From the NCBI GenBank assembly GCA_019400425.1, contig JAFREE010000105.1, positions 1 through 64,000 of the forward strand: a DNA stretch of 64,000 bases. The letters are read 5' to 3'. Positions 1 through 11,493 of the stretch are shown piece by piece (the first letter of the stretch is position 1; every line of letters starts with the position of its first letter). The position numbers were made by a program, and so were the translations under genes. Under the pieces are notes generated by a model that was given only the letters and a program-made list of their open reading frames with translations, did no database searches and was not told the origin of the DNA. This DNA is from Hymenochaete sp. R1. Lineage: Eukaryota; Basidiomycota; Agaricomycetes; Hymenochaetales; Hymenochaetaceae.

Positions 1-1189
1 TCGCGTGTACATCGGGTGTATTTAGCCTACACCCGCGTGTACACCAATCGGTGTAGCACCCCCTTGAACGCAGTGAACGTATACGTACCGGGTACCTCGT
101 CGCGCGTTTCCGTTCATAAAAGGGTCTGTAGTCGCTTTGTTTATTTGTACGGGCACACCGACAACATTGTCCATTGTTAACGAAGGACAGGACAGGGGCA
201 CGCACTAGCGAAGGACCGGCAGGCGTGAGAGCCGAAAGGGGGCGTGCTAGGAAGCGCCGAAAGAGGGAGGCTTGATTCAAAGGAGGGCAAGAAGGGAAAT
301 GAATTGAATCAAGCATCAGGGCTTCCATTGTCCAATGTGTTAGACCAGGGAACGGGCGACGGGGAATGGGCTATCGAAGGCTCGAAGCGCCTCGGGAACC
401 GGACGCCCCAAAGGGAGAGCTAAAAGTGTGCAATCCCGTCGAGCGGGCTGAACGAGTGTATACACGCATGGGTAACTGATTAGGATGATGATGTTGTTGA
501 TACTGCTGATACTGTGATAGGAAAAAGAGATGGATGGCGATGCGATGGGCGAGAAGGGTAATTGGCGGTAGCCAAAGGCAGCCAATGGAGACAACACACG
601 CCTCGCCGCGCGCGTCTTTGATTTTCTGTCGAGTTCTCTACCGTAGTACTAGTAATTCCGAGAAAATTCTCGAGACAATAGAAGAAATTTTTTTCCTGGA
701 CGGCCGGGGAGAGAAGGCATTCTCGTTATATGCTTATAGAGTCGAGTAAAACCTAAAAATGATGGGGAGGAGGCTTTATCACAGCGATCTGGACTGGATC
801 TTCTGGGAAAGAGGGGGGGAGTGACGGGGAGACGTTGGAGACGGGAGTGTGGGAATGGGAATGGAATAGTCCGGGGTGCGAAGGGAGGGAAAGCGGAGTG
901 AGAAGGCGATAAATAGTAAGATACAATACAAAGTAATACAAATATGTACACTCAACTAATACTTATTCAAACTCATCTAATGATGATCTCAGATACACAC
1001 CGCTCAGGGTCCTACCTTATTGGTAACCTTCGCAGGCACGTGCAGTCCCAGAGCCCAACACGCTCAAATAGCCAAACCACACACAACCATCTCTCTCCCG
1101 TTGCTTCCTCTCTCTCCCCTCCCTTCCCTCCTCCGTAAACGCCCTTCACATCTCTCCCTCTTCCCTCCACCATATCCTCCCTTCCCACA
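1..1189. other. Left-edge region without a recognised gene
   Basis: I see no convincing coding region. The first 60 bases hold two small inverted repeats: arms at 13-20 and 28-35 around a 7-base loop, and ACACC/GGTGT arms near 41-54. The last ~250 bases before position 1190 are pyrimidine-rich (many CTCTCCC/CTTCCCT runs), as is common just upstream of fungal start codons, so they probably hold the promoter and 5' leader of the next gene. The short ORFs here overlap one another on both strands and show no domain-like pattern. Confidence 0.5.
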
Positions 1190-2038
1190 ATGGAGTCTGC
1201 TACTCTTCTACCTCGCCTATTGCACCGCCCTATGAAACGCAGACGCACCGCGACTACCGTTCTCGCAGGCGATTTCGACCCGCGTCCCACTCGAGATGTC
1301 CTCACGAGCCTTCTCAATGGCATCGGCCCTTACACGAAAGTCGAAGGAAGTGAGGAGCAGAGACGGCAGATGAAGCTTGAACGGAGGGTGCGCGAGAAGG
1401 AAATGGAGAAGAAACGCGCAAAGAAGAGGAAAGGGCGCAAGGATACCGTCGATGACACGCCGCGCGCGTCCGCTGCGGGCGTGGTTCTGCCCAACCCCGT
1501 CCCAGGCCCTTCACGCGCGTCCTCGGCCACTACGACCGCAGCGCCTTTGGTCAACGCGAGCACCTCTTCCTTCTGGCGCAACCGCGGACCCGCCGTCGTC
1601 GCCACACGCTCCGTTTCTCCGTCACCGCCACCAGCGTTGTCATCGCCCCCGACACCGGGTCCTTCCATCTCATCCACAATGTCCTACGGCTCCTCCAAGC
1701 GGCCACGCACGCCTGAGGATGGGGTCTCGTTAACCGCTCAACCGGTGCGGTCTTTGTCGCCCATCCCCGAGCCCGAACCCAAGATTCGCAAGAAGCGTGT
1801 CGCGACGAAGAAGGGCTGGAAGGGTTGGGTCGAGGGCTCGCCTCCGCCATCCGACAAGCTTATTAACCTTGATGAGGTGCCTGTCATGGTTGAACGGCGC
1901 ACCAGGAGTGGCAAAAACTTTGACGCGATTTCTGCTGGTGCGGAGTCTTGGGTCAACCCCGGTGAGTGTGGCTACATGACTGAAATCGAATCACCATCGG
2001 CTAATGCAATTGTCTATCCGTTCTCATTAGACAACTAA
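1190..2038 (+). CDS. Hypothetical basic, Pro/Ser-rich protein, probably nuclear
   Basis: Two exons, 1190-1961 and 2031-2038. The 69 nt intron (GTGAGT donor, GGCTAAT branch-like site, ATTAG acceptor) keeps the frame open when unspliced. Splicing gives 259 residues ending VNPDN. I do not recognise a family. The N-terminus holds a KRRR cluster (residues ~16-19), followed by a helical, highly charged Arg/Lys/Glu stretch (~60-85), a long Pro/Ser/Thr/Ala-rich, probably disordered middle, and a compact C-terminal segment containing RRTRSGKNF. The basic clusters suggest a nuclear protein, but that is inference. The start is the first ATG after a pyrimidine-rich leader; a second in-frame ATG 14 codons later is also possible. 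Confidence 0.7.
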   Translation: MESATLLPRLLHRPMKRRRTATTVLAGDFDPRPTRDVLTSLLNGIGPYTKVEGSEEQRRQMKLERRVREKEMEKKRAKKRKGRKDTVDDTPRASAAGVVLPNPVPGPSRASSATTTAAPLVNASTSSFWRNRGPAVVATRSVSPSPPPALSSPPTPGPSISSTMSYGSSKRPRTPEDGVSLTAQPVRSLSPIPEPEPKIRKKRVATKKGWKGWVEGSPPPSDKLINLDEVPVMVERRTRSGKNFDAISAGAESWVNPGECGYMTEIESPSANAIVYPFSLDN

Positions 2039-4162
2039 ACGTATACCTGTGTCTCAATGATTGAAAAGTACTCCTTGCTACCCCCTATCTGGTCGAATAT
2101 CTGCTATCCTATGAATATGGACCGCCTTCATTTTTGACTCCATTTTTTCTTTAAAGTCTCAAGGCTCGTGGTTGCTTGTTTTTCTTATCGCTTCCTTTCT
2201 TTCTTCTCAGTGACATCTAACTTTTTTGTTTTCCAACCAAACCGCTTTGTAAGATATCACCGAACTCTTTTTTTCTTTCTCTTTGTGGGATTTGTTTATA
2301 AATGCTACTGTTAGAATGCGTTTCTTTTTCGCCGCCTCGAGAGTACCCTTTCACCTCATTTACCAAGAATAAAATGTTATTGTGTTTGTTGTTCTCAAGC
2401 ATTGCGGATAGGCCATTAACATCTGTCAAAGGCAACGTGCAGATTGGTCTTACTGACAAACTCTGGGCGTGGGTACCATGATGATGGGAGTCCGATATGA
2501 TCCATTCTTACTATCAGCCACCGCCCGTCAAGCTGGCACATCCACCGCCTTCAACTCCCGCAAGGAACTCCACAAAGTGGGCCATCCCTGGCGTTGAGCT
2601 CCGCTGACCTCAGTGGCTGCATCCGCCGACACTGAATCTCGGAACGACCTCGACCCTCGGACCAAAAACTTCCAAATTCATCCCCTCCGAGCCAGCCAGC
2701 CACAATGCCTATCGCGCTGTGCTGCGCAACAAATACATACATACAATAATATAAATAGTCATAGCTCTTAAAACTCTAGAAACTCCAGCTCCAGCCGTGA
2801 GTTAGCCCGAGTAGTGACCGAAAGATAGAGGAGAAGAGCTTCAGAGAGAAGGGGGGGACGGAGGCATGTGGGGGGGGGAAGAGAGGCAGATGGGTGTTAC
2901 CGATTCAATCTCGCAGAACTGCGGCATACCGGCACTTTTTACCTCTTGGCCGAAAGCGGATACTGTAGTCTAAAAATGGAGTCAAAAGATTGCATTGAGG
3001 AAGACGCGTCACATGCACGTGACAACACGCGTAAGCGAGGAGCCTTTTTTTCTTCTTCCTTTCCTTCGCGTTTCCTCTTTGGTAAAAAACCACCGAGCGC
3101 TCTTCCTTTCCCCTTTCCCTTTGACCCTTTTGACTTTTTGTTTCCATCTCTTGGCTCAGAAGGGCGCTGGCGTTGTCGATAAAGGTTCAGAGATTGTCGG
3201 TGCTTCTCTAGTAGAGACAAAGGGAATAAACGCTGCGAGGTAAGTGTCTCGGTGAAAGCGGGAGTACTTCCATGTAGACTCTATTGTAGTTGGGCGTCCT
3301 GCGCCTTTTCTCCCCGTTTCTTAGTAGTGCTCTCGTGCGTGACACGCACAGTAATTCAGATTTCCGGATCCGGGTGGTTTCTTTTGTTATTTCCTATCTT
3401 TGGGACGTTGGCCATGGGCGTCCGAGTCGTATTAATATTAGCTGTTGATAAGCAATATCGATTGTTCTTGTTACGTGTGCTGACCTCCCCCTTTCTTTTC
3501 CGTTTTTAGTATTTGGCATTTGCTCTATACTAGCAGAGTCCGTTTAGGTTTCCAGCGGAGCTTGACGGAGACTCACACAGCTCAGACACGGACACGACGC
3601 GAACGAAGTGAGCGAATCACCGCGGCTTTTTGTCCAAGGGGCGCGACGGCTCGCAATTGATCTCAAGTCAGTTGATTCCTCGACGCAGAAACGAGGACAG
3701 GAAACTGGAGGCTCATCAAGATTCTTGATCAATAACAACAGTATTTGCTACTTACAACAAGTCTCTGCATTCTTAGAGCACATAGCCCCCGCTCGCAAAG
3801 CTCTGCGCCCATTTGGGTTCGGCATCCTACTATTTTCTTTTAGGCTTCGGAAGATACCCTATCAAGTGGCAGCCTCCTCCCCCCTGGTTACAGAGGCCCC
3901 GGCTCGCTCATTAACCGTATTCGAGTTCGCGCTGCGCTTTGGCGGACGGGCAGACGACCAGTTGTCTGCTTCACTGCGAAAAAAAGGTATTTGACAATTC
4001 ATCTGCGAAAAAGTGGTGTGCTCGCGGTGTAGCTCGCTCAAGCTTCCTGCTCTCTAATTGTCCGCCTTTCCGCGAAGCTCAAGATACTTCATCAGCCACG
4101 ACTATATACTAGGACGCAGTTAACCACCCCAACGACTTTCCTTCCCGGCGAAGACAGACGGG
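2039..4162. other. 2.1 kb stretch without a recognised gene
   Basis: No ORF here shows a family motif or a believable exon chain. The longest, 3608-3994 on the plus strand (128 codons), has mixed composition and no splice partners I can place. A G-rich run lies near 2863-2879. Around 3990-4140 the sequence becomes the upstream region of MTG1. It could hold a non-coding transcript or a very diverged gene, but I cannot support either. Confidence 0.4.
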
Positions 4163-6437
4163 ATGGTCCAAGGGATGGCTTCTATGGTGCTTCCCGCGCC
4201 TCCGTCTTGGTATCCAGGCCATATGCGGCAATTCGTGCGCAACTTGCCCGCTCTACTCAGTCGAACGGATGTCGTACTCGAACTTCGTGACTCACGCCTT
4301 CCGCTAACCAGCATCAATCATACTTTCGAGGGTAAGTCATCGTCCAATTATTTTTTGTATACCACGCCGCATCCTTGGCTTTGAAACCATCGCCCAACTC
4401 GAGGCGAAGGCTCAGTCAATCACGGCGGCAGGGAGATACTCTGTATCTCGGCGGTGTCATAGTTAAGGTAGTTAGGAAGCATTCTAGGGATGCGAGCTCT
4501 ACGCCAGCGGCGAGTGTGAAGACGCGCTGGAAAGAAGTGAGATCCATCGGATGGCCGATCTGAATGGAACACTTATAATAGCCACGACGCCATAAGGTGT
4601 ATCCCAGGTCTCGCCCGGACATCAATGGAAGCACTGAATTGAGGCGTCTATATCTGTCCCATCACATAACAGTCCTACGTGCTTTTCTTTTGCGTTCCGT
4701 TCCACTTGCTGCTCTTCAATGTTTTTTTTTGAATCTGATTATCCATCATATAGGTGTCTTGCAGAAATGGCGTCACGAGCGCCAAAAGCTAGCAGAAGCG
4801 TTTCAGGCATCGGCGGATCAACCATTCAGCAGCGGTGCACCGACTTTGCGTGGCCACTCGTCGTTGGTGAGCGAGAGGATAGTCGTTATGAACAAGAGGG
4901 ACCTTGTACCAGAATGGGGGATTGAGGTGAGCAAGCCCCCAAGGGTGCCATGCTGACCGAATTGATAGGGAATGCTTAGTAGTTATCCTATCGTTCTAGC
5001 CGTATAAGAGAGCGATGGAATCTAGGTACCCTGACCAACGGACTATATTTGCTTCATGGAATAGGCCTCGTGATGTAAAGAGCTTACACGAGACCATCGT
5101 AAGTATGTCTATACACCGACTCTCACAGAGTCTCAGACTGGCTAATTTTGGCTCGCTGGCTTGTTATTCATCGGGCTATCTTAGACATCGCAAGACAAAA
5201 CACTCACGTTGCGACGGGATTGAACGTTCTAGTTGTAGGAATGCCGAACGTTGGAAAATCAACACTATTAAACGCCCTCCGGAACATGGGCATTCCCGGT
5301 CGTTAGTGAAAATTTTCCATTTTTCGCCATTTTTTTTCCATCCTATTTTTTCCTTCTTTGATCCACTCGAATCATTGTCAATTTATCAGCTCACGCTTCC
5401 CGCTCTCTCCGTTGCTACAGCCACAGCAAAGGCGCTGCGCACGTCGGCGAATCCTGGCCTCACTCGCGCGTTGTCAACGAGGCTCAAGCTTTCCGAGAAC
5501 CCGCTAGTGTACTCCTTCGACTCACCAGGAGTGATGTTGCCCTTTCTTGGAAAAGGAGATCTTGGAGCCGAGAGGGGCCTCAAGCTAGCTCTCATCGGTG
5601 GGTGTTTTGATTCGTCGGATAAGGTTCTACGACGGGATATGGCTGATTAGTATGTGGCTGCGTCACTGATAGCGGGTATTAGAGCTGGTCTGTATCCCGA
5701 CGAGACCTTGGCGGAGTATCTCCTGTATCGCCTGAATGTACTGAATCCCACGTGTAAGTCGCTACTCCCCTCACAGAAGCAGCCCTATCCAAAGACAATT
5801 GACATTTCGCACGATTATAGCGCCTGCTTACCTATCAATCCTGCCTCCCGGCACGCCCCCCATGACAGACATCTATGAGTTTCTGGATATATTGGCCCAA
5901 AGACTGAGCATGGTCAAGCGAGGAGGGGGGCGGGATATCGAGCGAGCTGCCGTGTGGTTTATTCGTTGGTGGCGCGAGGAAGGGTGTGCATTGTCTGCAT
6001 CCGCGCCTTTCTTAGACTCGGGTCCTATCCAGGGCGCCTCGGACATCAACGAGGCGTCCGCGTTTGTGCCTTCGGCCCCATGCGACGATGCTTCCCGCAG
6101 CAGCACGCAGATGTCTACGCAGTCTACGCAGTCCTCATTCTCTACGCTCTCGTCTCCTGACGCGCAGCAGCATGGGGGATGGGGATTCGACTTCCAGTGG
6201 TCAATAGACCGCTCGGACTTAGAAGCATTGCGTGCGGGAGGGGAAGTGGAAAGGGCGGAACTGGTGCAGCGTAAGATGGAGCGTGTGATTGACGAATTTG
6301 CCGTAAAGGTCGCAGAGGAGAGCAAGGAGGGTGGAAACATGTCTGTCACGCAGGTGAAGAAACAGGAGAAGGCGTTACAGCGGGCGAAGAGGGAAAAGAG
6401 GGTTCGTGAGATGCTTGCTCGGCGGCGAGCGGGGTAG
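4163..6437 (+). CDS. MTG1: Mitochondrial ribosome-assembly GTPase MTG1 (YlqF/RbgA family)
   Basis: Circularly permuted GTPase needed for assembly of the mitochondrial large ribosomal subunit. Exons: 4163-4331, 4754-4926, 5000-5102, 5185-5301, 5421-5597, 5673-5753, 5821-6437; 478 residues. The protein opens with the family signature WYPGHM (residues ~15-20) and DVVLELRDSRLPL, then has G4 (MNKRD, ~100), G1 (GMPNVGKST, ~168) and G3 (DSPGV, ~225), i.e. the permuted order expected. The C-terminus beyond ~330 is charged and low-complexity, and longer than in bacterial RbgA. Intron 1 is 422 nt, far longer than the other five (67-119 nt). The exon 5 acceptor could sit 6 nt further on (5426), removing two residues. 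Family assignment is firm; individual splice sites are inferred from open frame and motif continuity. Confidence 0.93.
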
Positions 6438-7429
6438 ATTACGATTTATCGTTTCCCAAGTATTTTTGGTGGTTGACATGTGAGTGATCCGGCATGATTC
6501 TACTTCTTCACGCGGCGAACCAGTAGCAACGCTGCCAGAGCATATATTCTAATTTTCGACATTGTCGTCCTTATTTTCTTTATATACATATGCTAGCTTC
6601 AACTAATTGGATGCACATCTGTACAGGAAGGCAAATCAACCCTAACTGCATTTGATAATTCTCGACTAGCAGAGCAATAGCCACCCGCAATGAGGAGTCG
6701 ACGACATTTTTTGTTCGCTATCTTGGGTGACGACCTTCGCGTCATCAAGCTCCGTAGGCTGAACATTCATATCGTTGGGTAACGAAGAACCACTGGCCAC
6801 TGGGAGTGAGAAAGCGCAATGCTCAAGTTTGAGGTTCTCCATCACAAGACAATGTGTCGGTGCATATCGAGACGCCCCCTCCGCAATTTATAGCTCGCTG
6901 TAGCAAAATGGCGCTATGACGACTTCGATCTCTAGCACTTCTTCTCATAGACCGATGATAAAATTGGAGGACCGAGGTGAATTACGAGTCCTCGGTGCGT
7001 TCCCCGTCGCACGGGATTTCACAATCTTGCGCTGGTGGTCTCAAATCTCATGCCTGTCAACCCCCCCTCCCCCTCCCCCCCCCCCCCTTTCCACGCCTTT
7101 CTTCCGGCTGCGCCAGTGGCTCGGCTGGCGCTACACGCAGCAGATTTCTCTGGTTTAAGAACATTGGTGGAGGGTCGTTGCGTGCATTACTCGGAATTCC
7201 TTCTGGACTCCGATTCTGTTACTGGGATTTGCAAAATGCACCTGAAGTGAACACAAATACGTGAACGTAGCCGTATTCCGACAAAGTCACTGTCTTGGTC
7301 CGCCGTGCGCCCCTTAAAAAATATTAAGCTGCTGATAGAATGAGCCAGCTTGGAATAAAGGTGAAGTGGATAGTGGTTCAAGTAAATATTGCTTTTGGAT
7401 TATATTTGTATAACCAGCCAGACTATGAA
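6438..7429. other. MTG1 3' region, no gene seen
   Basis: About 1 kb between MTG1 and the tRNA-Cys gene. A broken C-rich tract lies near 7060-7087. Short ORFs around 6916-7264 are overlapping frames through this tract and show no family signature. The AT-rich stretch around 6540-6600 is a likely 3' UTR or terminator region of MTG1. Confidence 0.45.
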
Positions 7430-7513
7430 GGACCAATAGCTCAGTGGTAGAGCAGGAGATTGCAGTGACCTACAACTATCTCAAGGTCAGGTGTTCGATC
7501 CACCTTTGGTCCT
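7430..7513 (+). tRNA. tRNA-Cys (GCA) with a 12 nt intron
   Basis: The full cloverleaf can be read: acceptor stem GGACCAA/TTGGTCC, D-arm GCTC...GAGC, anticodon arm beginning GGAGA with loop TTGCAG (anticodon GCA), T-arm AGGTG-TTCGATC-CACCT, and discriminator T73, which fits cysteine tRNAs. A 12 nt insertion after position 37 is the canonical place for a nuclear tRNA intron and is removed by the tRNA splicing endonuclease. Pair 27-43 of the anticodon stem reads G-A, a mismatch. The gene lies between the convergent genes MTG1 and SWP1. Confidence 0.9.
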
Positions 7514-7810
7514 TACTAGTTTGTCCTTGATATTCTTTTTCTTTCGACTCGTTTGAAGACCAAAGTTGCACTAACTGCATGTATAAACGATTCGGAACTT
7601 GAAAGTCTTTAAACAGATTCATTCGGCAGTTGTCTCATTTGTGTATTTCCGTTGAATTGTTTAGTCTTTTTTGAGATTGCATCCGCTTGAAGTCCCTTCT
7701 TTCTGCTTTCTGATAATGGCATATGGACCCTGTCCATCTTGCATATCGTAATGTTTCAGTGCCCGATACTTGGATCAATAAGAGGGCACATTTTCGATTT
7801 GGAATCTAGC

Positions 7811-8839
7811 CTACGTCGACGATCCATCAACTCTCCACTTTGCCAACGACCTGAGCGCACGGTTGCCCGCAAAGATAGTTATAGACCCAAGAAGAGTGCC
7901 TAAAACAAGAATGTCCCCAAGCCGCAACGCAATCCAATACCAAAGCAGCAATCCTTCAAATGCGCCCAAGAGTCCCACAAAGGAAAGTATTTGGGGAGAC
8001 GAAACGTACGGGAGCCTATGTGGGACTTTGGCGAGCTGGTAACAATATTTATACTTAAAAAAAACAGACTTGTAAAGAACATGGAACCGACAACTTACCA
8101 TAGAGAAAAGAGCGACCCAGGGAGATAATACAACGCCAGCAAAGACCAGGCTTATGACTTTGGGAGGAAGTTTTGGTTCTGGACGGAATGTATGGTGAAT
8201 CTCGGGGCGAATATGGAAAGCTTGTTCGTCCGGGTGCTGAGGGGGAGGCGCCGATGCAGGAACAGTGAGGTCGAAGAGACGTTCCTTCAATGGGTCGTGT
8301 TCAAAGGAGCCAAGGAGCAAAGAGACTTGAAGAGGTGTGTCACCGGAAGGCGGCAAGGAGGCAGGAGGTCGGGCCATGTTCTGGAAAATGATTAAATGGA
8401 TGATACGCAACTCGTCAACTCAGAGTGCATTTAATTACTAACGAGTTCGAATTTAGCTTTTCCAGCTGAGCTGACTCGCAATGGTTGGATTCCCTCTTCA
8501 CCCGTAGTTTCGTCATAGAAACGGAGGAACGTCTGGTGGGGCTGCACGCCTTTGCCGTCCTTCCCAGTTGTAACGGTAAACGAAAGCTTCAGCCTGTCCG
8601 TGCTTCCCAACGAGAGACTTTCCGAGAGTGGATTTCCTCCAACATTAATTCTGAAGTTGAATCAACACTATGGTGCAAGCAACCTCTCGAGACCTCTAAT
8701 GATGAACGAGTACGCACGTTTCTGACCGGAGCTGCGCGCCATCTTTTGAGTTGATAGTTAGTTTAGCATTTTCGACAGCAAGCTGAGCTGCTGCGGATGT
8801 AAGAACTAGTAAAGGCAGTATGAGCAGGCTCCGAAGCAT
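7811..8839 (-). CDS. SWP1: Oligosaccharyltransferase subunit Swp1 / ribophorin II
   Basis: Subunit of the ER-membrane oligosaccharyltransferase that transfers N-glycans to nascent proteins. Exons (minus strand): 8839-8718, 8650-8443, 8380-8099, 8035-7811; 278 residues with every phase consistent. A cleavable signal peptide (MLRSLLILPLLVLTSAAA) opens the protein, followed by a luminal domain containing KGVQPHQTFLRFYDETTGEE and KFELNMARPPASLP, both hallmarks of fungal Swp1. From about residue 185 the C-terminal half carries three hydrophobic membrane segments, the family topology. Introns are 54-67 nt with GT-AG ends. The gene is convergent with MTG1, with the tRNA-Cys between them. Confidence 0.93.
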
Positions 8840-9033
8840 CCTTGGTGATGAAGGTCAAGGACGACTTGTAACTTTGGCAGTGTGCTGCTGCGCTTCATGC
8901 TCGACGCGTCTCAAATGCACGCCGACGTGGCATGCGCTTCCCCTCCCACGCTCTTCCATCACCACATTCTGAGAATATCAAACATTATCTCAGAATAACA
9001 CTCTTGTATACTAACATCCTACAATTCTACGCT

Positions 9034-10394
9034 TTAACGACCCTCTTCATCTACTACTATTCCTCTAGCAACGTCTTTCCATTCGTCAAGTACTTTCAAT
9101 ATTCTCTCGCACCTTTCGCGGATATCCCTTTCGGAATCTGGTCCCAGCGGCAAGAAATTACAATCTGGCCATCCCAGCTCTTTCCCTTCTGCGTTCTTAG
9201 CTTTACCGAACACTGTATCTACGATTGCTTCTGCGCACTTGTCCGAATCTCCTGGGACGGTCGACAGAGGAATTTCCTTCATAAAATCAAACAGGCGCCT
9301 TCGATGCAATGTGTAGTCCTCTAGTCGAGGATCTTCAGCGGTTCCGCATATCTCTGAAGTGCGCGTCACGTCTGGCTGGTCGTAGATCGGCGGGAGAAGG
9401 GCGTGTGGTGACGCCGGGAGAATGCCTACATTGATCCAGTTAGAGGTGCGAAGACCACCGGGAACGGCGTTCAGAACGCGTATGTTGAAAGGAGCGACTT
9501 CAGCGGAAAGGGCATCGGCAGCAGCTACAAGCAAAACAATAAAAGTGAGTAATCGGAGGGCAAGGGTTCGTTCCTGAGAGGTTAACCTGCGAGGGCTGCT
9601 TTTGAAGCCGCGTAAGGACCTATTTTCCCAAGTCAGATGCAGGCCGCTGGTAAACACTTTCGTGAACGTACCGTACATCTAATGACAATCGGATTCGAAC
9701 CTTAAATTTCCCGATTATATTTCGGAATGACGACACTTACAGGCAACATAGTCCTCCATGCCGAACGACTACCAACGAATACGATAGTTCCTGCTCGCCG
9801 AACACGCATGTACGGAAGGAAGGCATTCGTCACATTCAATGGTCCAAAAAAGTTTGTGTTCATCTGTGTTTGGTATCCTTCAACTCTACACAGCGTAATA
9901 CGTTCGCATCAATAACCATTTTACTGAAAAAAGAACATGGGGCATTCACTTACCCGGCTTCTTCGGTAATGTTAGGCATACCGACACCAGCATTATTGAC
10001 CAGGACGTCGACGCGTCCCCATTTCGAAACAGCACTGGCCGCAATTTGGCGGAGGTCCTCGAACGGGGAGGTTACATCCAGTCTAAGGATGTGTATGCGC
10101 TCCTTGTATTCCGAGCTAGGGTGCGTATCTCGAACTTCAGCACCTTCCTCAGGAGACACAAAGGAATTACGCAAGCACCAACTTATCGAGGAAGTCTTTG
10201 ATGATTTCTAATTTTCGTGCAGTAGCTACGACTTTGTCACCTTGCGCAAGGGCAACCTTGACGAGCGATCTGCCGAGCCCGGATGAAGTGCCTGTAACTC
10301 AATGCGATTAGATCGATATCGTGAATCGACGACCACTGAGCATACCCGTTATCACCCAAACTTTAATCTCCCTGTTTTGTTCATTCGCGGACAT
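9034..10394 (-). CDS. Short-chain dehydrogenase/reductase (SDR) with a 7 nt micro-exon
   Basis: NAD(P)-dependent oxidoreductase of the classical SDR fold; substrate unknown. Exons (minus): 10394-10346, 10291-10183, 10115-9954, 9885-9741, 9678-9672, 9619-9587, 9524-9034; 331 residues. Visible motifs: cofactor-binding TGTSSGLG (residues ~16-23), LDVT, NNAG, a Ser-containing VGSRSAW strand, catalytic YAASK, and the VPGGLRTSNW segment after the active site. The YAASK motif lies on a 33 nt exon reached only if a 7 nt exon (9672-9678, ATGTACG) is spliced in between two ordinary introns of 52 and 62 nt; without it the frame breaks. It is tandem with and downstream of the uL15 gene. Motif spacing matches fungal SDRs of the type that carry SAW-x9-YAASK. 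Confidence 0.9.
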
Positions 10395-10875
10395 GGTAAG
10401 CTGTTTCTCTGAGATCCGTATACAATGACAGCGGTGAGGGTCAGGAAGCGAGCGCAGACGTGCGCGGACAGAAGCGGTGTATGTTTTAAGAGGAGAGCAA
10501 GCTCTGAGGGAAATGATCTTACGGAGAACACTAAACACACGTTAGGCTATGCACCACGGTCGAGTCACTTTGGAACACTATCTATTTAACATGTGACGGT
10601 GTACGGTGTTGAGCGGGAGTATTGAGTTGATGTAATAGTAACTTGTACCACCAGACGGACACCTGCACACGAAACTTCATACCACTTGAGATCTCCTGTG
10701 GGAAGGCACTTGATTCGTCATGATCCGTTACGAATATGGATACACGCATACCGCTGCTTGCAGCGAGAGATCATGTTGTGAAGGAGGGGCGAACCACTGC
10801 CGGAGACGTCATAATGCATGATAGACATAATGAAACAATGAAAGAAACAGTGAGAGATAAAGTGTACAAAGTAAA
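10395..10875. promoter_or_regulatory. Upstream region of the SDR gene / 3' region of uL15
   Basis: About 480 bases between two minus-strand genes. It must carry the SDR promoter and the uL15 terminator. I see no additional ORF with family motifs and no clear TATA box. Confidence 0.4.
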
Positions 10876-11493
10876 TCATGCAATAAGCTTCACGACACCA
10901 CCAGCCTCCTTGATTTTAGCTCTGGAACGTGAGTAAGTCAGTTGAAAATGCAACGCAGACGGGCAAAACGAAGATACGCACTCTGCGCGGGCAGACACAA
11001 AGCGTGCTTTTACGATGCAAGGCAGCTTAGGGAAGCTTAGGAAACAAAAATTTAAGTGACTGCGCTGCATCAATAAGAATGGATACGTACAGCCCGTTTC
11101 CAAGCACTTTCGTATAGCCAGCAGCGAGGGTGTCGATGATAGGTACGGCTTCCGAGCTCTCAGTCAAACCCTCCTTTTCCTCCTTCGGTACAAGCGACCA
11201 GAGTTTGTCAACGTTGATCGGTCGGCTGTGATGCATGTTGTTGGTGTAATGGAAGTGCCTCATACCGACTTTACCGAAGTAACCATAATGGTACTTATCG
11301 AAGTTCGTACTGAGCGAGCATGTAGGTCAGTTAAATAGCAAAAAGGTGGATGTTGGAGAACCACACACCGGTGGTGATGTTGACCACCAGCAAGACCACG
11401 ACCTCCCGGGTGCTTGCGGTGCTTGCCTACACGACCATGGCCAGCGGAGACATGTCCTCGGTGTTTGCGAGTGTTGGAGAAACGGGTCGGCAT
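10876..11493 (-). CDS. RPL28: Cytosolic 60S ribosomal protein uL15 (yeast L28, mammalian L27a)
   Basis: Structural protein of the large ribosomal subunit near the E-site and tunnel. Exons (minus): 11493-11369, 11309-11091, 11035-10982, 10921-10876; 147 residues, the family length. The N-terminus shows the invariant [20 protein letters not shown] and [13 protein letters not shown], followed by [10 protein letters not shown], then [16 protein letters not shown], and the protein ends [10 protein letters not shown]. Residue 38 is Gln, the position changed in cycloheximide-resistant yeast, so the allele looks drug-sensitive (family knowledge plus direct reading). A CAG immediately precedes the ATG, suggesting an intron in the 5' leader, common in ribosomal protein genes. 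Confidence 0.95.

Noticed and set aside
3608..3994. 128-codon ORF in the gene-poor 2-4 kb region.
   Set aside because: No motif, no splice partners, and composition like surrounding non-coding DNA.
4375..4563. 62-codon ORF inside MTG1 intron 1.
   Set aside because: Family alignment joins exons 1 and 2 without a gap, so this is not an MTG1 exon.
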